A program made the position numbers and the translations under genes. From Halogeometricum sp. S1BR25-6 (GTDB taxonomy: Archaea > Halobacteriota > Halobacteria > Halobacteriales > Haloferacaceae): 64,000 nt of DNA. Where the stretch lies: contig NZ_JAMQOP010000005.1 in assembly GCF_031624495.1 (NCBI RefSeq), positions 186,001-250,000 of the forward strand. The letters run 5' to 3'. Below the pieces are notes generated by a model that was given only the letters and a program-made list of their open reading frames with translations, was not told the origin of the DNA and ran no database searches. This document shows positions 60,184-64,000 of this stretch, piece after piece. Every line of letters begins with the position of its first letter. The stretch's first letter is position 1.

Positions 60184-60696
60184 ATGCCAGCCAACGAAGA
60201 AGAGAACCGCGACAATCGGACACGAGGAGAACGAGTCCGGAGTGCCGGTCGGACACTCCACCACCCTCGGTCAGCGTCATGGGTGGCCGACGAAACCGGT
60301 GTCTCCACGAAAACCGCTCAGAAATACCTTGACCAGCTCGTCGAAGACAATGTCCTTCGAAAAACCGACCGAGGAGACCAAACGCTGTACTGTATCGATC
60401 AACTCATGGCGAAATACCGAGAGGTAGCAGAACTCCAGCGAGCTCATTCCCGCGAAGAACTCACCGATGCCCTCGAGACCATGCGGAATAAAATCACAGA
60501 CTGGAAACAAACGTACGGCGTGGAGGCACCCGGGGAACTCAGAGCAAGCATCGCAGACGTCAAGGATGCAGCAGAGAGTGAGACCCGGCGTGACATCGCG
60601 AAAGAATGGGAACACCTCACCAACCGTATCCCAGTAGTGAGAGCCGCACTCAACGAATACGACTGGGCTGACGACCCAGACCCCATCTCGACGTGA
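60184..60696 (+). CDS. Haloarchaeal winged-helix regulator (DUF7342/TrmB-like)
   Basis: 170 aa from ATG 60184 (MPANEEENRDNRTRGERV), chosen because the earlier in-frame ATG at 60157 lies inside the TATA box. The winged helix at about 25-75 reads RSASWVADETGVSTKTAQKY, then LDQLVEDNVLRKTDRGDQTL. The C-terminal half is a long coiled-coil (EVAELQRAHSREELTDALET). No ligand domain. The next gene starts 5 nt after the stop, and this regulator-plus-hypothetical pair is a frequent haloarchaeal unit. Confidence 0.8.
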   Translation: MPANEEENRDNRTRGERVRSAGRTLHHPRSASWVADETGVSTKTAQKYLDQLVEDNVLRKTDRGDQTLYCIDQLMAKYREVAELQRAHSREELTDALETMRNKITDWKQTYGVEAPGELRASIADVKDAAESETRRDIAKEWEHLTNRIPVVRAALNEYDWADDPDPIST

Positions 60697-60700
60697 ACAC

Positions 60701-61150
60701 ATGGGGCTCTCAGGCGACATCGATAGGCAAGTCTACCGGGAATTAAAAGACATCCTCCAACGATACCCCACCGTCACTGCAGTCACATACGAACCCGATA
60801 GCATAATCAAGACCTCGATACGTGCAACAATAGACTCCAACCGGGTTAGCTCTCCGACCGGCCCAGAGTCACCAACTCTCGATGTCGAGTGGCGATTCGA
60901 TAAAGAGGGACAACAGTATCGCATTCACTACGCAGATCCGAATACAGGACTCAGTTGTGGGTGATATCGTGACGATGACCACCCAGACCTCGGCCCAGTC
61001 CACTTTCAATACTCTCTGGCAGACTCCGAGGAGACACATCATAAACCAGCGGAAATAGAGGCGAACGTCCCTTCAGAAATTCTGTGGGAAACACTTGATA
61101 CCCTCTTCTCCGAGACTCTCCCCGAACTGATCTCCAGTCAGAATCGCTAG
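60701..61150 (+). pseudogene. Haloarchaeal protein with an in-frame TGA at a Trp codon
   Basis: From ATG 60701 (MGLSGDIDRQVYRELKDI) the frame reads 149 codons to TAG 61148-61150, interrupted only by TGA at 60962-60964. The surroundings read RIHYADPNTGLSCG, then TGA, then YRDDDHPDLGPVHFQYSLAD and ILWETLDTLFSETLPELI. A Trp (CGW) fits the context of this family, which follows DUF7342-type regulators in haloarchaea; the family has no known function. The part after the stop remains acidic and well formed, so the lesion is recent or the stop is read through. Confidence 0.7.
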
Positions 61151-61172
61151 TCCTCGAAACGAGAGCGTCTCC

Positions 61173-61256
61173 TATAGTAGTGTCTACAAGCCATCACATA
61201 CTCGACCGCACGACGGCATACGGTCGGATGAGTACACAGTTGCAGACACTACTATA
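61173..61256. repeat. 84-bp inverted-repeat unit, MITE-like
   Basis: TATAGTAGTGTCTACA at 61173-61188 and TGCAGACACTACTATA at 61241-61256 pair over 16 bp with one mismatch, enclosing 52 bp. The unit lies just after the broken gene 60701-61150 and before the AN1/CAP remnant. The perfect outer ends resemble terminal inverted repeats of a small non-autonomous element; no target duplication is obvious. Confidence 0.5.
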
Positions 61257-61381
61257 ATGTGTCTCTGCTCGATTCCAACGGCATCTGTTGCGTTTCTCTT
61301 TCGGTACTACAGGTCAGGATTAATTGCGGTCTCTCTCAACCGAACCTTCATATCAAAGAAGACTACATTCTCTGTATCGAT

Positions 61382-62370
61382 ATGGGAAAGGGAATGCCAC
61401 TACTGCGGGACGAGTCTCGAAGAAGAAGGACTCAGCACCCGCTGTAACTACTGTCGCGAACGAGTCTGTGGCGACCACCGACTCCCCGAAAAACACGACT
61501 GCCCTGGCCTCTACTACCAAAAACAATCCACCGACTCAACTCGAAAATCCTCTTCGCGACGACCAAGCAGGTCACGGACGCCTCCGAAACCCACTTTCGA
61601 GCAGTCAAAGAAAACAGGCCAGAGCCGGCCCTCCCGAACACAGCGTGGCTCGGGGTCGTCAAGAGCACCTGGGAAGACTCCGAAAAAACGGGTATGAGGG
61701 GACCTGATGTTAATCCCGATGGAAGTATCAACCCCCGATCGCACCAGACCCCAAGAAAACCCTCGTTCGACGAAGCGGGCTCAAAGTCGCCAGTGGTGAC
61801 TCGTCGTCGGATCGTCGGTGGTCTCTTCACAACACTCCTCGGTGCCATCGGCGCCGTCCAAACCGGCGTGATCGACTCCCCGGTCGACCTCCCTGGTGTC
61901 GACATCCCGAATCTCAATACTGGCGGACAGGGCAGTGAGACCAGTGGTGGTGCGTCGACGTCGACGACCGAAACAAGCGAAACTGGCAGTGGTGGTGGGG
62001 ATTGTTCGGGGAAGACCTTGACGCTCAACGGGTTCAAGAGTTCGTTCACGACGCCGTGAACGCACGGCGGTCCGAAGAAGGCGTCAGTACCCTCCAGTAC
62101 AGCGCAGACTTGCAGGAGGTCGCTGTCTCCCATTCTGAGGATCTGGCTGAGGAGGAGTATTTCGCGCACGACTCTCCAAGTGGTGAGACAATGGAAGATC
62201 GGTACGAGCAGTTCGGTATCGACTGTCGACTCAGTGGGGAGAACATCGTGCAGACGTGGTACAAAGAACGCGTCCGAACTGACGACGGCGAACAGTATTA
62301 CGATACGAACAAGGCCCTCGCTGAAGGGATCTTGACGCAATGGATGAACTCGCCGGGGCTTGAACTATAG
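61382..62370 (+). pseudogene. AN1-type zinc finger / CAP-domain protein, broken by frameshifts
   Basis: Three frames together describe one protein. Frame A: ECHYCGTSLEEEGLSTRCNY, then CRERVCGDHRLPEKHDCPGL, an AN1-type finger. It should start at ATG 61382 if one base of AAAGGG is extra. Frame B from the A6 run near 61683: GPDVNPDGSINPRSHQTP, then a membrane helix in RRIVGGLFTTLLGAIGAV. Frame C from the G4 run near 61999: GEDLDAQRVQEFVHDAVNAR, then the CAP domain (VAVSHSEDLAEEEYFAHDSP, SGENIVQTW) to TAG 62370. Similar intact AN1-TM-CAP proteins occur in haloarchaea. Two of the three shifts are one missing base in a homopolymer. Confidence 0.7.
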
Positions 62371-62870
62371 ATGAGGTTGATGTCTCTCGGTTAATCAGAA
62401 ATACGCGAGGAGTGTAAGTGATACTAATTCACAAGGGCAGGAATAGTAGATAAAATATGACCCAATCGGGATGCGAGAGTGCGACCACGGCTCGGGGCAG
62501 ACGGTTCCATGAGGCGCCATCGGAGCGTTACGAGCCGTGGTCGCTGCGTTGGGACAGGAACGGACCCCGGAGATTCGACTCACGAGGAACAGAAGGCATT
62601 ACAGGAATATACTTGTAACAGGACACTCGTTTCCAAGGCAGTGTATCTAACAGGGTGACAACAACGACGGGTCGGTCGGGTTTCCAGCCGACGCGAGCCG
62701 TAGTACCGCGGTCGGGCGACGGTCAATCGCTGTCCCGCGTGCGGGTCAGAACCCAAGCTAACCGGGAATCTATACTGCGCGCGTCAAGTTCCCACCGATC
62801 CCGGACACTTGTTGTGATAAAACTGGTGAGAAACTCCACGGGTTTTCACCACCTAACCCCACGTAGCACT
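62371..62870. other. Gene-poor stretch with a strong hairpin
   Basis: No credible gene. Contains the 14-bp inverted repeat at 62481-62544 (separate entry) and the promoter region of the HalOD1 gene. Confidence 0.5.
62481..62544. repeat. 14-bp perfect hairpin in non-coding DNA
   Basis: GCGACCACGGCTCG at 62481-62494 and CGAGCCGTGGTCGC at 62531-62544 pair perfectly around a 36-nt loop. The stem is long and GC-rich for a simple terminator. It could be a structured RNA, a hairpin end of a mobile element, or a protein site. Confidence 0.5.
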
Positions 62871-63176
62871 GTGGAGTACGAAATCGAGGGCGGTGAATCT
62901 GTCAGTATGGCCGTTGTACGCGCGGTGAGCGCAGTCGAAGGTCGCAAACCGTGCTTCCTCCGAACGCTGACGGACGTTCTCGACCCGGATGCGTTAGATG
63001 CGTTGTGTGCCCTGCAGTACGACGGAACATCTCGAACGGGTGGACGCGTCTCGTTCGTTTACAGCGGCTGCTACGTCACGGTTGACAACGGCGAGTATCT
63101 CACTGTTCAACTGCTCGAAGACCGTCTCTACGACGAATCTGATCCAGAACCTACCGACAGACGGGTGAGCCGATGA
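62871..63176 (+). CDS. HalOD1 output-domain protein
   Basis: 101 aa from GTG 62871 (protein opening VEYEIEGGESVSMAVVRAVS). HalOD1 features: AVSAVEGRKPCFLRTLTDVL, then DPDALDALCAL, then GGRVSFVYSGCYVTVDNGEY. HalOD1 is a haloarchaeal domain at the end of signal-transduction systems, often free-standing as here. Function unknown; convergent with the TrmB-like regulator. A Cys replaces the usual Leu in GREPCxL-like position, without clear meaning. Confidence 0.8.
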   Translation: MEYEIEGGESVSMAVVRAVSAVEGRKPCFLRTLTDVLDPDALDALCALQYDGTSRTGGRVSFVYSGCYVTVDNGEYLTVQLLEDRLYDESDPEPTDRRVSR

Positions 63177-63191
63177 CTGCGTCTCTGCGGC

Positions 63192-63977
63192 TTACTGCTT
63201 GGGATCATGAACGGTCAACAACCCTTGAGCCATGAGTCGCCGGGCGATTACGACGAGGCCGTTCCCGAACCCTTCCCCGAAGATCGCTTGTTCCTCTTTG
63301 CTGCCGGGCATGATCGAACTCACGAGGATCGTCGACCGGTCTGTCAGGAGCAGTCGGCCGATAGCCGTCTCGTTTTCAGTGGCGTTCTCGCCGTGCAACC
63401 ACTCCAACCCGGAGATGAACGTTCTAGCGTTCGGTACGGTCGCTTGGATCTGGTCTTGGAGCGACTCCGTCAACGCTCCAATGAGAAGGTCGACTCCGTT
63501 GCCAACGTCGTTGAGGCTGGCAACGAGATCCTTCGTCAAGAGCGACTCGTCGCCGACGACCAGAACGATCTCCTCGGACGCCTCCTTGATGAGCTGATTC
63601 GTCCGATTTTCTATCCCGTCTCGCCCGGACATCGCCCAGACCTGCTGGACGGGCGTCTCGTCGTCTTCGTCGACGATTTCGATCGTATCCAGCGCATCGT
63701 GGAGTCGCTCGACGCGGGCCTCGTACTGGTCGCGCAGGGTCTCCGTCGCCTCATCGAGCGGAACAGCCCGGAACTGCTGCGGGCTCGAATGCTGAATCTC
63801 GACCAGACCTTGCGCCTCCAGCACCCGAATCGCATCGTACACCCGCGTTCGGGGAACCTCCGTCGCCTCACTCAACTGCTTTGCCGTTCCCGCGTGGAGG
63901 CGAGATAAGCCGACGAAGCAGCGCGCCTCGTATTCTTTCAAGCCGAGCTGTTGGAGAACCTCGACCGCTTCGTCCAA
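63192..63977 (-). CDS. TrmB-family transcriptional regulator
   Basis: 261 aa. The TrmB-type winged helix is at about 5-70: LQQLGLKEYEARCFVGLSRL, then HAGTAKQLSEATEVPRTRVY, then DAIRVLEAQGLVEIQHSSPQ. A coiled-coil follows (TETLRDQYEARVERLHDALD). The C-terminal domain (about 110-255) resembles the TrmB_C sensor with a phospholipase-D-like fold (IVLVVGDESLLTKDLVASLN). TrmB proteins repress or activate sugar-transport and metabolic genes. Start ATG 63977; the last 23 bases of the window lie upstream of it. Confidence 0.88.
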   Translation of the reverse strand: MDEAVEVLQQLGLKEYEARCFVGLSRLHAGTAKQLSEATEVPRTRVYDAIRVLEAQGLVEIQHSSPQQFRAVPLDEATETLRDQYEARVERLHDALDTIEIVDEDDETPVQQVWAMSGRDGIENRTNQLIKEASEEIVLVVGDESLLTKDLVASLNDVGNGVDLLIGALTESLQDQIQATVPNARTFISGLEWLHGENATENETAIGRLLLTDRSTILVSSIMPGSKEEQAIFGEGFGNGLVVIARRLMAQGLLTVHDPKQ

Positions 63978-64000
63978 ACTATCAGTAGTATTTATGTGTC

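Noticed and set aside
61257-61381. ATG 61257 as start of the AN1 zinc-finger frame
   Set aside because: It lies in the right arm of the MITE-like repeat and would add non-haloarchaeal sequence; ATG 61382 with one frameshift fits better.
1-64000. tRNA or rRNA genes
   Set aside because: None was recognised when reading both strands; a covariance search could not be run.

Overview
The window is from a halophilic archaeon (class Halobacteria). Nearly all proteins are rich in Asp/Glu and poor in Lys, coding DNA is GC-rich, starts are mostly leaderless with TATA-like boxes 25-35 nt upstream, and many families are haloarchaeal specialities (HalOD1, TrmB-like and FilR1-type regulators, Tat exports, Orc1/Cdc6 with ORB repeats). 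A plasmid-type initiator with its own origin, an RPA-like ssDNA-binding gene, at least five toxin-antitoxin-type modules, a TnpB remnant and many decayed genes suggest a megaplasmid or secondary replicon, or an integrated one. No rRNA, tRNA or CRISPR array was seen.

Layout. 1-4.4 kb: two related minus-strand operons, each opening with a 57-aa DUF1059 protein (one continues OsmC, ArsM-like methyltransferase, membrane protein; the other a second methyltransferase), both behind the same 30-bp palindrome-bearing element, plus a FilR1-type regulator. 4.5-13.8 kb: accessory zone with a frameshifted RPA-like gene, an exported PKD/LamG protein, a PIN/UPF0175-type pair, two tandem copies of a regulator+PIN module (one decayed), and HepT/MntA. 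14.2-24.2 kb: LiaF-like protein, proton-translocating transhydrogenase (pntA/A2/B) with an SDR, then DUF211, a VIT1/CCC1-type transporter and a Ca-type P-ATPase followed by a wrecked cation antiporter, and an E2-like acyltransferase. 24.4-32.1 kb: a sulfane-sulfur island (DUF302, DsrE-like, TusA, two rhodanese/persulfide-dioxygenase fusions, split YeeE/YedE, TSUP exporter, MFS). 32-36.9 kb: VTT membrane protein (frameshifted), NSS transporter, gene stumps, a wHTH regulator, DUF998, and a ferredoxin with an internal stop. 37-47.7 kb: copper/thiol-redox block (Tat-exported multicopper oxidase, CopB-type ATPase, MFS, DUF4396, DsbA-like thioredoxin, three CxxC or CC membrane proteins, wHTH plus a DUF7521-like protein). 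48-55 kb: broken heavy-metal ATPase, SfsA stump, GlcD-type dehydrogenase, decayed second copy of the 8.5-9.3 kb toxin-antitoxin pair, and a BCCT transporter with an internal TGA. 55.3-64 kb: truncated tnpB, the replication origin and orc1/cdc6, another PIN toxin-antitoxin pair with a palindromic operator, regulators, a broken AN1/CAP gene, HalOD1 and TrmB.

Functionally the intact genes fit life with reactive sulfur and metals: import, export and oxidation of sulfane sulfur, copper efflux and oxidation, divalent-cation transport, NADPH supply, and putative methyl-transfer detoxification. The maintenance genes (origin, initiator, ssDNA-binding protein, toxin-antitoxin) fit a self-replicating element.

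Two damage patterns stand out. Most single-base frameshifts recognised are -1, several in homopolymers, so some may be base-calling errors. Separately, three reading frames carry TGA exactly where a Trp codon is expected (BCCT, the gene at 60.7 kb, and the toxin copy at 52 kb), two of them otherwise open to the natural end. All function calls are by motif recognition and context; no database search was possible.
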